Below are positions 33,101 through 41,140 of a DNA stretch of 64,000 bases, piece by piece. Source of the DNA: Kineococcus terrestris (GTDB lineage: Bacteria > Actinomycetota > Actinomycetes > Actinomycetales > Kineococcaceae); assembly GCF_041020765.1 (NCBI RefSeq), contig NZ_JBEUEJ010000008.1, one strand, 5' to 3'. The notes beneath the pieces are model-generated. The model saw only the letters and a list, made by a program, of their open reading frames with translations, ran no database searches and had not been told where the DNA came from. A program made the translations under genes and the position numbers. The first letter of the stretch is position 1; every line of letters begins with the position of its first letter.

Positions 33101-33697
33101 GTCCAGGCCGTGGTCCATCAGCTCGCAGAAGAAGTTCTCCCGGCCGAAGATGTCGCGGAAGTCCGCCGCGGCGGCGCGCGCCTCGTCGTACTGGCCCAGG
33201 CGCAGGCGGGTCTGCACCTCGCCGGAGGGGCAGCCGGTGGTCGCGATGAGCCCGTCCGCGTAGCTGCTGAGCAGCTCGCGGTCCATGCGGGGCTTGTAGA
33301 GGAACCCCTCCAGGCTGGCCAGCGAGCTCATCTTGAACAGGTTGTGCATGCCCGCGGTGTTCTGCGCGAGCATCGTCATGTGGGTGTACGAGCCGGCGCC
33401 GGAGACGTCGTCGCCGGGGCGGCTGGACTGGTCGCCCCACTTCACGCGGGTCTTGTCCTGGCGGGCGGTGCCCGGGGTCAGGTACGCCTCCACGCCGATG
33501 ATCGGGTTGACGCCGTGCTTGCGGGCGGTCTTCCAGAAGTCGTAGGCGCCGAAGACGAAGCCGTGGTCGGTGGTGGCCAGTGCCGGCATGCCCATGGCCG
33601 CCGACTCGCGGAAGAGGTCGTCGACCTTGGCGGCGCCGTCGAGCATCGAGTACTCGGTGTGGACGTGCAGGTGGACGAACGAGTCCGCGCTGGCCAT
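30158..33697 (-). CDS. dnaE: DNA polymerase III alpha subunit
   Basis: This is the replicative DNA polymerase catalytic subunit (DnaE1 type), 1179 residues. The N-terminal PHP domain starts FVHLHVHTEYSMLDGAAKV (H9, H11, H13) and includes TTDHGFVFGAYDFW. The palm holds GRGSGAGSMAAYAMKITDLDPLRHGLFFERFLNPERMSMPDFDVDFDERRR, with the catalytic Asp residues near 414-418. It is followed by GVFQFDGGPMRSLLRLM, LYRPGPMGANSH and IVYQEQVMSIAQKVAGYTLGKADLLRRAMGKKKREV. C-terminal HhH and OB parts include NITIAGMITGLQRKMTKQGSPWAIVTVEDLEG. ATG 33697 follows GGAGG; the frame extends further upstream without support. Confidence 0.97.
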   Translation of the reverse strand: MASADSFVHLHVHTEYSMLDGAAKVDDLFRESAAMGMPALATTDHGFVFGAYDFWKTARKHGVNPIIGVEAYLTPGTARQDKTRVKWGDQSSRPGDDVSGAGSYTHMTMLAQNTAGMHNLFKMSSLASLEGFLYKPRMDRELLSSYADGLIATTGCPSGEVQTRLRLGQYDEARAAAADFRDIFGRENFFCELMDHGLDIEKRVQDDLLKLAKDLDLPLVATNDLHYTAAADAQAHAALLCVQSGSTLADPKRFKFDADEFYLKSPAEMRHLWRDHPEACDNTLLIAERCQVEFTESTGAYMPRFPCPPGEDEESWFVKEVWSGLAQRYPAGIPDDVRKQADYEIEVITSKGYAGYFLVVADFINWSKENGIRVGPGRGSGAGSMAAYAMKITDLDPLRHGLFFERFLNPERMSMPDFDVDFDERRRGEVIQYVVEKYGTDRVAQIVTYGTIKAKQAVKDSSRVLGFPFAMGERITKTMPPAVMGKDIPLSGIFDPGHKRYSEAGEFRELYKSDPEVVRVVDTARGLEGLKRQWGVHAAGVIMSSEPLIDLIPIMKREADGAIITQFDYPTCETLGLVKMDFLGLRNLTILDDALKNVVLNGKDPVDLDSLELDDPATYALLSRGDTLGVFQFDGGPMRSLLRLMRPDNFEDISAVGALYRPGPMGANSHTNYALRKNGQQEITPIHPELAEPLAEILGTTYGLIVYQEQVMSIAQKVAGYTLGKADLLRRAMGKKKREVLDAEFVGFEAGMKENGYSAECVKALWDILVPFSDYAFNKAHSAAYGLVSYWTAYLKANYPAEYMAAVLTSVRDDKDKSALYLNECRRMGIKVLPPDVNESSANFTAVGTDIRFGLTAIRNVGANVVDAVTAAREASGRYESFTDFLTKVPAVVCNKRTIESLIKAGAFDSLGHRRRALVAKHEDAVDAVVDVKRNEAIGQFDLFAGLGGDDGPAGGGFTVEIPELPEWDKAELLAHERQMLGLYVSDHPLFGLEHLLANASDCSIAALTQDDGRPDGANITIAGMITGLQRKMTKQGSPWAIVTVEDLEGAIECLFFPQAYAAVAQLLAEDLVVVVRGRVNRRDDVPTIYASELSVPDVSATDGMPVTVSLPVARCTPPVVERLKDVLTTHPGMTEVRLRLTKAGGGGTLMRLDDALRVTPSPALFGDLKALLGPSCLV

Positions 33698-33848
33698 GCG
33701 AGGCGCCTCCTGAGCGGTGCGGGTGGTGCGGGTCGAGCACGTGGAGCGGGTCGTGCGGGCGCCGGCGGGGCCGGCGCGACCCGTCGATCGTAGGCGCCGC
33801 CCACGACACCGGCGGGCAGCCTCGCCGGGGCCCACCGGGCGGTCACGC

Positions 33849-34772
33849 TCAGTCGGCGAGCCGCTCCAGCGCCGTGGCCAGGTCGGCCGGGTAGGGGCTG
33901 GTGAACTCGACCGGCCGCCCCGTGCCCGGGTGCTCGAAGCCCAGCCGGACGGCGTGCAGCCACTGGCGCGACACGCCCAGCCGCTCGGCCAGGACGGGGT
34001 CCGCGCCGTAGGTCAGGTCACCCACGCACGGGTGGCGCAGCGCCGCGAAGTGCACCCGGATCTGGTGGGTGCGCCCCGTCTCCAGGTGCACCTCGACCAG
34101 GGCCGCGGCCCGGAAGGCCTCCTGCACCTCGTAGTGCGTGACGCTCGGCTTGCCGTCGGCGGTGACCGCGAAGCGCCACGCGCTGCCGGGGTGGCGCCCG
34201 ATGGGCGCGTCGATCGTGCCGCGCAGCGGGTCCGGGTGGCCCTGCACGAGCGCGTGGTAGACCTTCTCGACCGTGCGCTCCTTGAAGGCGCGCTTGAGCG
34301 CGGTGTACGCGGCCTCCGTCTTGGCGACGACCATCAGGCCGCTCGTGCCCACGTCGAGGCGGTGCACCACGCCCTGGCGCTCGGCCGCGCCGGACGTCGC
34401 GACCGCGTACCCGGCGGCGGCCAGGCCGCCGACGACGGTGGGCCCCTCCCAGCCGGGGCTGGGGTGGGCGGCCACCCCGACCGGCTTGTCGACGACCACG
34501 AGGTCCGCGTCGTCGTGCACGACGGTGAGCCCCTCGACGACCTCGGGCACCACGACCGGCGCGGACGGCGGGTCGGGCACCTCCACCTCCAGCCAGGCGC
34601 CGGCGCGCACGCGGTCGGACTTGCCGACGGCGACGCCGTCGACGAGGACACCGCCCGCGGCGGCCACCTCCGCGGCGCGGCTGCGCGAGATCCCCAGCAG
34701 GCGCGCCAGGGCCGCGTCGACGCGCTCGCCCTCCAGGCCGTCGGGCACGGGCAGGCTGCGGACCTCAGGCAC
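33849..34772 (-). CDS. RluD/RluA family pseudouridine synthase
   Basis: The 307 residues comprise an N-terminal S4 RNA-binding domain (GERVDAALARLLGISRSRAAEVAAAGGVLVDG) and the RluA-type catalytic domain: VDKPVGVAAHPSPGW, GVVHRLDVGTSGLMVVAKT with catalytic Asp140, VEKVYHALVQGHPDPLRGTIDAPIGRHP, VEVHLETGRTHQIRVHFAALRHPCVGDLTYG and QWLHAVRLGFEHP. It modifies uridines in RNA, probably 23S rRNA as RluD does; the target is inferred. The ATG overlaps the lspA end by 8 nt, the usual actinobacterial arrangement. Confidence 0.93.
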   Translation of the reverse strand: MPEVRSLPVPDGLEGERVDAALARLLGISRSRAAEVAAAGGVLVDGVAVGKSDRVRAGAWLEVEVPDPPSAPVVVPEVVEGLTVVHDDADLVVVDKPVGVAAHPSPGWEGPTVVGGLAAAGYAVATSGAAERQGVVHRLDVGTSGLMVVAKTEAAYTALKRAFKERTVEKVYHALVQGHPDPLRGTIDAPIGRHPGSAWRFAVTADGKPSVTHYEVQEAFRAAALVEVHLETGRTHQIRVHFAALRHPCVGDLTYGADPVLAERLGVSRQWLHAVRLGFEHPGTGRPVEFTSPYPADLATALERLAD

Positions 34773-35406
34773 CCGTCCTCCCGCGCTCGCGGCGGGAGGG
34801 CTCCCGGGTGCCGTCGAGGTTGACCCCGCGCAGGCCCAGCAGGGCGATGAGCGCGGCCGCGGCCACGATGGCGGAGTCCGCCACGTTGAAGATCGGCCAG
34901 TTCGGCAGCTCGAGGAAGTCGACGACGTGCCCGCGGCCGAAGCCGGGCTGGCGCAGCAGCCGGTCGGTCAGGTTGCCCGTCGCCCCCGCCAGGAGCAGGC
35001 CCAGCGCCAGCGCCCACGGGCCGCTGCGCAGCTTGCGGGCCATCCGGACCACCACGACGACCACCGCGGCGGCCACGAGGGTGAAGACCCACGTCATGCC
35101 GGTGGCGAGGCTGAAGGCGGCGCCGGGGTTGCGGATGAGGTGCAGCTGCAGCAGCTCGCCGACGAACGGCTGCGGGACACCGGGCTCCAGCTCGGCCACG
35201 GCCAGCACCTTGGTCAGCTGGTCCGCCGCGTACACGAGCAGGGCGATCGCGAACAGCGCCCCGGTGCGGCGCGGGCGCGCGGGGGCGGCGGGCCCGGCGT
35301 CCGAGGGCTGCGCCGGGTCGGTCGCGTCCGCCGCGGCCGGGCGCGCGCCGGCGGGGACCTCGGGGTCGTCGGGGCGGGCCGCGTCGGGGCCGGGGATCTG
35401 GCTCAT
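34765..35406 (-). CDS. lspA: Lipoprotein signal peptidase
   Basis: LspA is the membrane aspartyl protease that cuts signal peptides of diacylated prolipoproteins. The 213 residues have an Ala/Pro-rich cytoplasmic extension of about 47 residues. Four transmembrane segments follow, with AADQLTKVLAV, LIRNPGAAFSLATG, catalytic Asp148 in GATGNLTDRLL and Asp177 in PIFNVADSAIVAAA. Its end overlaps the rluA-family gene by 8 nt. A perfect hairpin upstream separates it from the TraR-like gene. Confidence 0.95.
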   Translation of the reverse strand: MSQIPGPDAARPDDPEVPAGARPAAADATDPAQPSDAGPAAPARPRRTGALFAIALLVYAADQLTKVLAVAELEPGVPQPFVGELLQLHLIRNPGAAFSLATGMTWVFTLVAAAVVVVVVRMARKLRSGPWALALGLLLAGATGNLTDRLLRQPGFGRGHVVDFLELPNWPIFNVADSAIVAAAALIALLGLRGVNLDGTREPSRRERGRTGA

Positions 35407-35445
35407 CGCCCCCCGATCCTCCCACGGGGCCGGGGGCGACCCGGT

Positions 35446-35476
35446 GCGGGCCGGGCGCCCGGGACGCCCGGCCCGC
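35446..35476 (-). terminator. 12-bp perfect hairpin between traR-like gene and lspA
   Basis: 35446-35457 is fully complementary to 35465-35476 with a 7-nt loop. On the minus strand it follows the TraR/DksA-like stop and precedes lspA, so it probably ends or attenuates that transcript. No U tract is visible. Confidence 0.6.
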
Positions 35477-35484
35477 GCCGCTCC

Positions 35485-35994
35485 TCAGCGCCGCTCGGCG
35501 CGCGCCTTGCAGCCGACGCAGAGGGTGACCCGCGGGAACGCCTGCAGCCGGGCCTTGCCGATGGGGCCGCTGCACGACTCGCACGTGCCGTAGGCGCCGG
35601 AGGCCAGGCGCACGAGGGCCCGCTGGGTCTGCTCGAGCAGGTCGCGGGCGTTGTTGACGATCGTCATCTCGTGCTCGCGCCCCGCCGTGGCGGCGCCGTG
35701 GTCCACCTGGTCGTCCCCGGCGCCCTCCCCGCCGGCCGACACGAGCGCGGAGAAGGAGGAGGTGGCCGCGGCCACGTCGGCGCTCAGGCGCACCACCTCC
35801 GCGTCCAGCTCGGCGCGCACCCCGTCCAGCTCGGCCGGCGTCCAGGCGTCCTCGGACGCGGCCACCGGCAGCTCGCGCACGGCCCCGGCGCGGCGGCGGG
35901 CGCCCGTGCGCGCCGCCGCGCGCACCGCGGGCACCGTCTCCGTCGCGGGCGCCGCCACCGCGTCCGCCTCCTGCACCGCCACGTCCTGCGTCAT
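35485..35994 (-). CDS. TraR/DksA-type zinc-finger protein
   Basis: The 169 residues have an N-terminal Ala/Val-rich stretch of about 50 residues and an extended helical region containing DGVRAELDAEVVRLSADVAAATSS and TIVNNARDLLEQTQRALVRLASGAYG. The C-terminal four-cysteine zinc finger has C138, C141, C159 and C162 (TCESCSGPIGKARLQAFP, LCVGCKARAERR). DksA-like proteins bind RNA polymerase through the secondary channel. In actinobacteria this gene is usually next to lspA and divIVA, and its role there is unresolved. Confidence 0.87.
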   Translation of the reverse strand: MTQDVAVQEADAVAAPATETVPAVRAAARTGARRRAGAVRELPVAASEDAWTPAELDGVRAELDAEVVRLSADVAAATSSFSALVSAGGEGAGDDQVDHGAATAGREHEMTIVNNARDLLEQTQRALVRLASGAYGTCESCSGPIGKARLQAFPRVTLCVGCKARAERR

Positions 35995-36118
35995 GGTCCC
36001 CCCTCGTCGCGCGACCCCCTGCCGCGTGCGGGTGAGCGTAAGGACAATGACTCCTAGTGAGCAAGTGGAAACGGAAAGTCACTCACTCGGGGCCGGGCGG
36101 AGCACGGACGGACCAGCG

Positions 36119-36844
36119 TCAGCGGGCGACGGCGTCGTCCGGGACGGCCCGCGGACTGCGGCGCAGCTCCGTCAGCTGCGTCGTCATGAAGTCCTCCAGC
36201 TGGCGCCGGTAGGCGTCCTCGCGCCCGTGCAGCTGGCGCAGGGCGGCCTCGAGCCGCTCGCGCCGGGTCTCCAGGTCGCCCAGGGTCCGGTCGCGCTGCT
36301 CCTCGGCGTCGGCGACGACGCGCGCGGCCTGCTCCTGCGCGGAGGACACCAGGGCGTCGCGCTGCTGCTCGCCGTCGCGGACGTACTCGTCGTGCAGGCG
36401 CTGGGCCAGGGCGATCACGCCGGCCGCCTGCGTCGCGGCGTCCGGCGCCCCGGTGCCGCGCTCGGCGACCGGCGCGGCCGCAGCGGCGGAGGCGGCGGGC
36501 ACGGCGGACGGGAGGGCGGCGGCGTCCTCCGCGGCCGCGCTGCCCGCCGCGTCCTCGCGGACGTCCGGGACGGCGGCGGCCGCGGTGACCCCGCTGACCT
36601 CGCCGTCGCGGGGAGCGGCGACGGCCGCGGCGGGCGCGCGACCGCTCCCGTCACCGGACAGCTCGGCCACCTGCTCGCGGCACCCGTCCAGCTGGGCGCG
36701 CAGCTCCTCGTTCTCCGCGTTCAGGCGGCGCAGCTCGGCGACCACCTCGTCGAGGAAGTCGTCGACCTCGTCCTGCGCGTACCCCTCGCGCACGCGGGTG
36801 GGGTTGAAGCGCTTGTTGACGACGTCTTCCGGACTGAGCGGCAT
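36119..36844 (-). CDS. divIVA: DivIVA/Wag31 polar growth protein
   Basis: DivIVA marks curved membrane at poles and septa and directs actinobacterial tip growth. The 241 residues start with the membrane-binding domain MPLSPEDVVNKRFNPTRVREGYAQDEVDDFLDEVVAELRRL, which grades into a coiled coil. An Ala/Pro/Glu-rich linker follows (about 67-135), then a second coiled coil GVIALAQRLHDEYVRDGEQQRDALVSSAQEQAARVVADAEEQRDRTL to about 215. ATG 36844 is followed directly by the domain. The linker is long and low in complexity. The gene follows sepF and yggT in the division cluster. Confidence 0.95.
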   Translation of the reverse strand: MPLSPEDVVNKRFNPTRVREGYAQDEVDDFLDEVVAELRRLNAENEELRAQLDGCREQVAELSGDGSGRAPAAAVAAPRDGEVSGVTAAAAVPDVREDAAGSAAAEDAAALPSAVPAASAAAAAPVAERGTGAPDAATQAAGVIALAQRLHDEYVRDGEQQRDALVSSAQEQAARVVADAEEQRDRTLGDLETRRERLEAALRQLHGREDAYRRQLEDFMTTQLTELRRSPRAVPDDAVAR

Positions 36845-36953
36845 GGCAGGGCCTCCACCGTCTCGGCCGCCCCCGGCGGACGGCGGACCTCGTCACCGTA
36901 GCGGAGCGGCACCCGCACGCCCGGGAGGCCGCGGCGGCGCGGGACGGGCGCGG

Positions 36954-37250
36954 TCAGGCGACGGCGGCCATGCGCTGCAGCACCGACAGCAGGATCGAGC
37001 AGGCGATGGCCAGCACGAGGAAGGCCAGGTCGAGCTGGACGGCGCCCAGGCGCAGCGGCGGGATGACGCGCCGGAGTGCCTTCAGGGGCGGGTCCGTCAC
37101 CGTGTAGACGGCCTCGGCGAAGACCAGCACCGCACCGCGGGGGCGCCACTCGCGCGAGAGGGCCTGCACCCAGTCCAGCACCAGCCGCCCGATCAGGCAG
37201 AGGAAGAAGATTAGGACGACGAGGGCCAGGAACGAGAAGAGCGCGGACAC
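36954..37250 (-). CDS. yggT: YggT family membrane protein
   Basis: The 98 residues have two hydrophobic segments (about 3-24 and 69-92) flanking LVLDWVQALSREW and VYTVTDPPLKALRRVIPPLRLGAVQLDLAFLVL, the YggT hallmark with TDPPLK and RLG...D. The function is not established. Members sit between sepF and divIVA in actinobacteria as here, suggesting a link to division or growth. The start is the GTG at 37250. Confidence 0.92.
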   Translation of the reverse strand: MSALFSFLALVVLIFFLCLIGRLVLDWVQALSREWRPRGAVLVFAEAVYTVTDPPLKALRRVIPPLRLGAVQLDLAFLVLAIACSILLSVLQRMAAVA

Positions 37251-37351
37251 CCGGTCATCCTGCCTGACGGACGGTGGTCGTAGAGGTCGTCACGTCGGCG
37301 CAACGCCCCGCAGGACCCGCGGGTTCCGGCCGCTCACCCGTCCGGCGGACC

Positions 37352-37891
37352 TCACGACTGGTTGAAGAAGGTGCGCTCCTGGGGACGCTCCTCCTCCTGC
37401 GAGGCCACCTCGACGTTCTGCGGCGACAGCAGGAAGACCTTGTTGGTGACGCGCTCGATCGAGCCGTGCAGCCCGAACACGAGGCCGGCGGAGAAGTCCA
37501 CGAGCCGCTTGGCGTCGCTGTCGCTCATGTCCGTGAGGTTCATGATGACCGGCACGCCGTCGCGGAAGCTCTCCCCGATGGTCTTGGCCTCGTTGTAGGT
37601 GCGGGGGTGGATGGTCGTGATGCGGTGCAGCTCCGGGCCGCTGGACTGCTGGACCACGTGGGCCACCTGCCTCCTGATCGGGGTCACCTGACCGGTGGTC
37701 TCCGCGCGCGCCGGCACCTCCGCGGGCTCCTCGCGCACGCGGTGCTCGACGCGCACCTGGTCGCGCGGCTCGCTGCGCACCTCGCGCACGGGCTCGGTGC
37801 GCGCTCGGGTGGCCTCGGGCTCGTCCTCGGCGTAGCGGTCGTCCTCGGCGAGGCCGAGGTAGACCATCGCATTGCGCAGCGCGCCGGCCAT
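37352..37891 (-). CDS. sepF: Cell division protein SepF
   Basis: SepF anchors FtsZ filaments to the membrane, a function that in actinobacteria stands in for absent FtsA and ZipA. The 179 residues have an N-terminal amphipathic stretch (MAGALRNAMVYLGLAEDDRY) and a charged Arg/Glu-rich linker (25-73). The globular domain reads RITTIHPRTYNEAKTIGESFRDGVPVIMNLTDMSDSDAKRLVDFSAGLVFGLHGSIERVTNKVFLLSPQNVEV. Length and order are typical. ATG 37891. It follows yggS by about 80 bp. Confidence 0.95.
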   Translation of the reverse strand: MAGALRNAMVYLGLAEDDRYAEDEPEATRARTEPVREVRSEPRDQVRVEHRVREEPAEVPARAETTGQVTPIRRQVAHVVQQSSGPELHRITTIHPRTYNEAKTIGESFRDGVPVIMNLTDMSDSDAKRLVDFSAGLVFGLHGSIERVTNKVFLLSPQNVEVASQEEERPQERTFFNQS

Positions 37892-37973
37892 CGCAGGCTC
37901 CTCGAGTGCTCGTCAGCTGGTGGTGCACGGTTCTTCTGCCGGGGCCGACCGGGGGCGGGCGGCTGCCCGGACG

Positions 37974-38729
37974 TTACCGCGGCGCCGGGCGCGGGCCGAG
38001 CACCGCGCTGCCGACACGCAGGTGTGTCGCCCCCGCCGCCACGGCCTGCTCCAGGTCGCCGCTCATGCCCGCCGACAGCCCCGTCGCCGACGGGTGCTCG
38101 CGGCGCAGCGCGAGGGACAGCTCGTGCAGGACCGCGAAGGCGCGGGCGGGGTCCGCGTCCCGGGGCGCCACGGCCATGAGGCCCGCCAGGCGCAGCGCGT
38201 CCGCGGCCGCCACGGCCTCGGCCAGGGCGGGCACGTCGGCGGCCGGCGCTCCCCCGCGACCCGGGTCGGCGTCGTGCCCCAGCGCCGGCGCGAGGTCCAC
38301 CTGCAGGAAGACCTCCAGCCGGCGCTGCGCGTCCTGCGCGGCGCGGTCCAGCGCCCCCACCAGGCGGGCGCGGTCCACCGAGTGCACGGCCGACGCGTAG
38401 CGGGCGACCGAGCGGGCCTTGTTGGTCTGCAGCTGGCCCACGAAGTGCCAGCGCGGCGCCGCGGACCCCAGCCGCGCGGCCACGTCGGCGGCCTTCGCCG
38501 CCGCCTCCTGGTCGCGGTTCTCCCCCACGTCGCCCACCCCGAGCCCGACCAGCTCGAGCACGTCGCCGGCCGGGAAGTGCTTGGTCACCACGACCAGCGT
38601 CAGCTCGCCCGGGTCGCGGCCGGCCGCGCGGGCGGCGGCGTCCACCCGCCCGCGCACCGCCGCCAGGCGCTCGCGCAGCTGGGCGGCGCGGTCGGCGGGG
38701 GCCCCGCCCCCGTCCGGACCCGCGCTCAC
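37974..38729 (-). CDS. yggS: YggS/PLPBP family PLP-binding protein
   Basis: The 251 residues form an alanine-racemase-fold domain that binds PLP at Lys50 in LVVVTKHFPAGDV and maintains vitamin B6 and amino-acid balance. Other marks are VGENRDQEAAAKA, RWHFVGQLQTNKARSVARYASAVHSVDRARLV, EVFLQVDL, GLMAVAP, TGLSAGMSGDLEQAVAAGATHLRVGSAVLG. GTG 38729 overlaps the pgeF stop (GTGA). The gene is standard in the ftsZ-pgeF-yggS-sepF string. Confidence 0.94.
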   Translation of the reverse strand: MSAGPDGGGAPADRAAQLRERLAAVRGRVDAAARAAGRDPGELTLVVVTKHFPAGDVLELVGLGVGDVGENRDQEAAAKAADVAARLGSAAPRWHFVGQLQTNKARSVARYASAVHSVDRARLVGALDRAAQDAQRRLEVFLQVDLAPALGHDADPGRGGAPAADVPALAEAVAAADALRLAGLMAVAPRDADPARAFAVLHELSLALRREHPSATGLSAGMSGDLEQAVAAGATHLRVGSAVLGPRPAPR

Positions 38730-39532
38730 GGCGCGCCGGGCGCGGCCAGGACGACCGCGCCGCCGGAGCGGCCGGTCGTCCCGGAGCGCCGGTAGGAGAA
38801 CAGGTCGGGGTCCTCGACGGTGCACCCGCCGACGCGCGCCACGTCCCCGGCGGGCACGCCCGCCGCCGCGCACTGCGCGAGGACACCGGCCGGGACGTCG
38901 ACAGCCGCTGTGCCCCAGCGGGTCCGGGCGCGGGCGGCCGGCACGGCCGAGGCCACCGCGGCCGCCATCGCCTCCGGCACCTCGTAGCAGGCCCCGCACA
39001 CCGAGGGGCCCAGGCGCACCAGCGGGCGCCGCGCTCCCAGGTCCCGCACCGCCGCCAGCAGCGCGGGCACGACACCGGCCACCAGACCGGGGCGCCCGGC
39101 GTGCGCGACGCCGACCACACCGGCGTCCGGGTCGGCGACGAGGACGGGCACGCAGTCGGCGACCACCACGGCCAGCGCGACGCCCGGGTCGGTCGTCACG
39201 AGGGCGTCGGCCTCCGGCGGGCGGGCCGCCAGCCGCTCGGCCTCCGCGGCGCGCACGTGGACGACGTCCGCGCCGTGCACCTGCGTCGGCACGAGCAGCG
39301 CGCGGGCCCCCAGGGCGCGGCGCAGGACGTCGCGGTGCCGGGCCACCCGGTCCGGGTCGTCGCCGACGTGCGCGCCGAGGTTCAGCCCGGCGAAGGGCCC
39401 GCCACCCGGCTCGCCGCCGGCCCGGGTCGTGAAGCCGCCGCGCACCCCCGCCGGCAGGCCCGCGTCCAGCAGGGGCGCGGGCACGGCCGGTCCCCGGGTC
39501 GCGGTGCCCGTCGCGGTGGCGTCCGGCGTCAC
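38726..39532 (-). CDS. pgeF: Laccase-domain protein (YfiH/PgeF family)
   Basis: The 268 residues belong to the DUF152/YfiH family. Some members have polyphenol oxidase or purine nucleoside phosphorylase activity, and E. coli YfiH edits peptidoglycan precursors carrying L-Ser. The metal-type residues are H86 in VPTQVHGADVVHV, C127 in VVVADCVPVLVAD and H144 in GVAHAGRPGLVAGVV, and the C-terminal region carries DLFSYRRSGTTGR. GTG 39532 overlaps the ftsZ stop (GTGA), so it is made together with FtsZ. The editing role here is inferred. Confidence 0.92.
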   Translation of the reverse strand: MTPDATATGTATRGPAVPAPLLDAGLPAGVRGGFTTRAGGEPGGGPFAGLNLGAHVGDDPDRVARHRDVLRRALGARALLVPTQVHGADVVHVRAAEAERLAARPPEADALVTTDPGVALAVVVADCVPVLVADPDAGVVGVAHAGRPGLVAGVVPALLAAVRDLGARRPLVRLGPSVCGACYEVPEAMAAAVASAVPAARARTRWGTAAVDVPAGVLAQCAAAGVPAGDVARVGGCTVEDPDLFSYRRSGTTGRSGGAVVLAAPGAP

Positions 39533-40923
39533 TTCAGGAAGTCGGGGACGTCGAGGTCCTCCTCCTCGACCCGGCCGCGGCCGGGACGGCGGGTGGCGCC
39601 GGCGCCGTCGTTGGGCAGCTCGATGATGCGCGGCACCTGCACCGGGTCCTCGCCGGGCACCACGTGCGGCGCCTGCTGCTGCGCGTACGCGGGCTGCTGC
39701 GGCTGCTGCTGGGCCGGCTGCTGCTGCGGCGCCTGCTGGCCGTAGTGCTGCGGCTGCTGGGCCGGCGGCGCGTAGTGCACGGGCTGCTGCTCGGGCGCGG
39801 GCGCCTGCTGCGGGGCCTGCTGGGGCGCCTGCTGCTGGGGGGCGGCCTGCTGCTGCCACGCGTCCTGGCGGCTGCTGCGCGGGGGCACGGCGGCCGCCTG
39901 CGGCACCGCGCTGCCCTGGGGCGAGCGGCCCGGCGCCTGCTGGCCCAGGGCGCGCTCGTCGCGGCGGCGCACCGGGCTGCCGCTGTCGAAGCCGGCGGCG
40001 ATGACGGTCACGCGGACCTCGTCGCCCAGGGCGTCGTCGATGACGGCGCCGAAGATGATGTTGGCCTCGGGGTGCGCGGCCTCCTGCACCAGGCGGGCCG
40101 CCTCGTTGATCTCGTACAGGCCGAGGTCGGAGCCGCCCTGGATGGACAGCAGCACGCCGTGGGCGCCGTCGATGCTGGCCTCCAGCAGCGGCGAGGAGAT
40201 CGCGCTCTCGGCGGCCTGGATCGCCCGGTCGTCGCCGCGCGCGGAGCCGATCCCCATGAGGGCGCTGCCGGCGCCCTGCATGACGGACTTCACGTCGGCG
40301 AAGTCGAGGTTGATCAGGCCCGGCGTGGTGATGAGGTCGGTGATGCCCTGCACACCGGACAGCAGCACCTGGTCGGCCGACTTGAAGGCGTCGAGGATGC
40401 TGACCTGCTTGTCGCTGATCGACAGCAGCCGGTCGTTGGGGATGACGATGAGGGTGTCGACCTCGTCGCGCAGCTCGGCGATGCCCGACTCGGCGCTGTT
40501 GGCGCGGCGGCGGCCCTCGAAGGTGAAGGGGCGGGTGACGACGCCGATGGTCAGCGCGCCCAGGGAGCGGGCGATGCGGGCCACGACCGGCGCGCCGCCG
40601 GTGCCCGTGCCGCCGCCCTCGCCGGCGGTGACGAAGACCATGTCGGCCCCCTTGAGGACCTCCTCGATCTCCTCGGCGTGGTCCTCGGCGGCCTTGCGGC
40701 CGACCTCGGGGTCGGCGCCGGCGCCGAGACCGCGGGTGAGCTCGCGGCCGACGTCGAGCTTGACGTCGGCGTCGCTCATGAGCAGCGCCTGCGCGTCCGT
40801 GTTGACGGCGATGAACTCGACGCCCTTGAGGCCGACCTCGATCATCCGGTTGACCGCGTTCACCCCGCCGCCGCCGACGCCGACGACCTTGATGACCGCT
40901 AGGTAGTTCTGCGGAGCTGCCAC
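39529..40923 (-). CDS. ftsZ: Cell division GTPase FtsZ with Gln-rich linker
   Basis: FtsZ is the tubulin-like GTPase that forms the division ring. The 464 residues carry KVVGVGGGGVNAVNRM, VNTDAQAL, the GTP signature GEGGGTGTGGAP (101-112), RPFTFEGRRR, the T7 loop NLDFADVKSVM (205-215) and EANIIFGAVIDDALGDEVRVTVIAAGF. The body ends near residue 312. A linker of about 130 residues follows; within 351-420, 29 of 70 residues are Gln. The conserved C-terminal peptide DLDVPDFLK binds SepF or FtsW-type partners. GTG 40923 has AGAGG upstream; the frame extends to 40992 but the family start is here. Confidence 0.97.
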   Translation of the reverse strand: MAAPQNYLAVIKVVGVGGGGVNAVNRMIEVGLKGVEFIAVNTDAQALLMSDADVKLDVGRELTRGLGAGADPEVGRKAAEDHAEEIEEVLKGADMVFVTAGEGGGTGTGGAPVVARIARSLGALTIGVVTRPFTFEGRRRANSAESGIAELRDEVDTLIVIPNDRLLSISDKQVSILDAFKSADQVLLSGVQGITDLITTPGLINLDFADVKSVMQGAGSALMGIGSARGDDRAIQAAESAISSPLLEASIDGAHGVLLSIQGGSDLGLYEINEAARLVQEAAHPEANIIFGAVIDDALGDEVRVTVIAAGFDSGSPVRRRDERALGQQAPGRSPQGSAVPQAAAVPPRSSRQDAWQQQAAPQQQAPQQAPQQAPAPEQQPVHYAPPAQQPQHYGQQAPQQQPAQQQPQQPAYAQQQAPHVVPGEDPVQVPRIIELPNDGAGATRRPGRGRVEEEDLDVPDFLK

Positions 40924-41140
40924 GTCGAGTGCCTCTCGCCTCTTTCGCCGATGCCGTGCGTCGCCCCGGGAGGACCCGGACCGTTCCTTCAACCTTCACC
41001 CTCAGGTAGAGGGTCAACGTTATGTCATGTTCTGCTGGTGGAGGACCGTAGGGATCCGCGGGCTCCACGTGCAACCGCCGCCTCGGCGTGTCGCCGAAGG
41101 ACTTGCCGCAGGACACCGGATCGGCACAACCCGCGGCCTC
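40924..41140 (-). promoter_or_regulatory. ftsZ upstream region with a perfect inverted repeat
   Basis: Between the ftsQ-end hairpin and ftsZ lies a spacer of lower GC than its neighbours. At 40998-41014 a perfect 6-bp inverted repeat (ACCCTC / GAGGGT, 5-nt loop) sits next to GTTGACC and upstream of the ribosome site. ftsZ commonly has its own promoters in actinobacteria, and this is the likely site. I cannot assign a convincing -35/-10 pair. Confidence 0.5.

Noticed and set aside
30305..33793. 1162-codon open frame on the plus strand opposite dnaE
   Set aside because: It is the antisense shadow of dnaE, caused by high GC; its translation is Val/Leu/Arg/His-rich with no domain, while the minus strand encodes intact DnaE.
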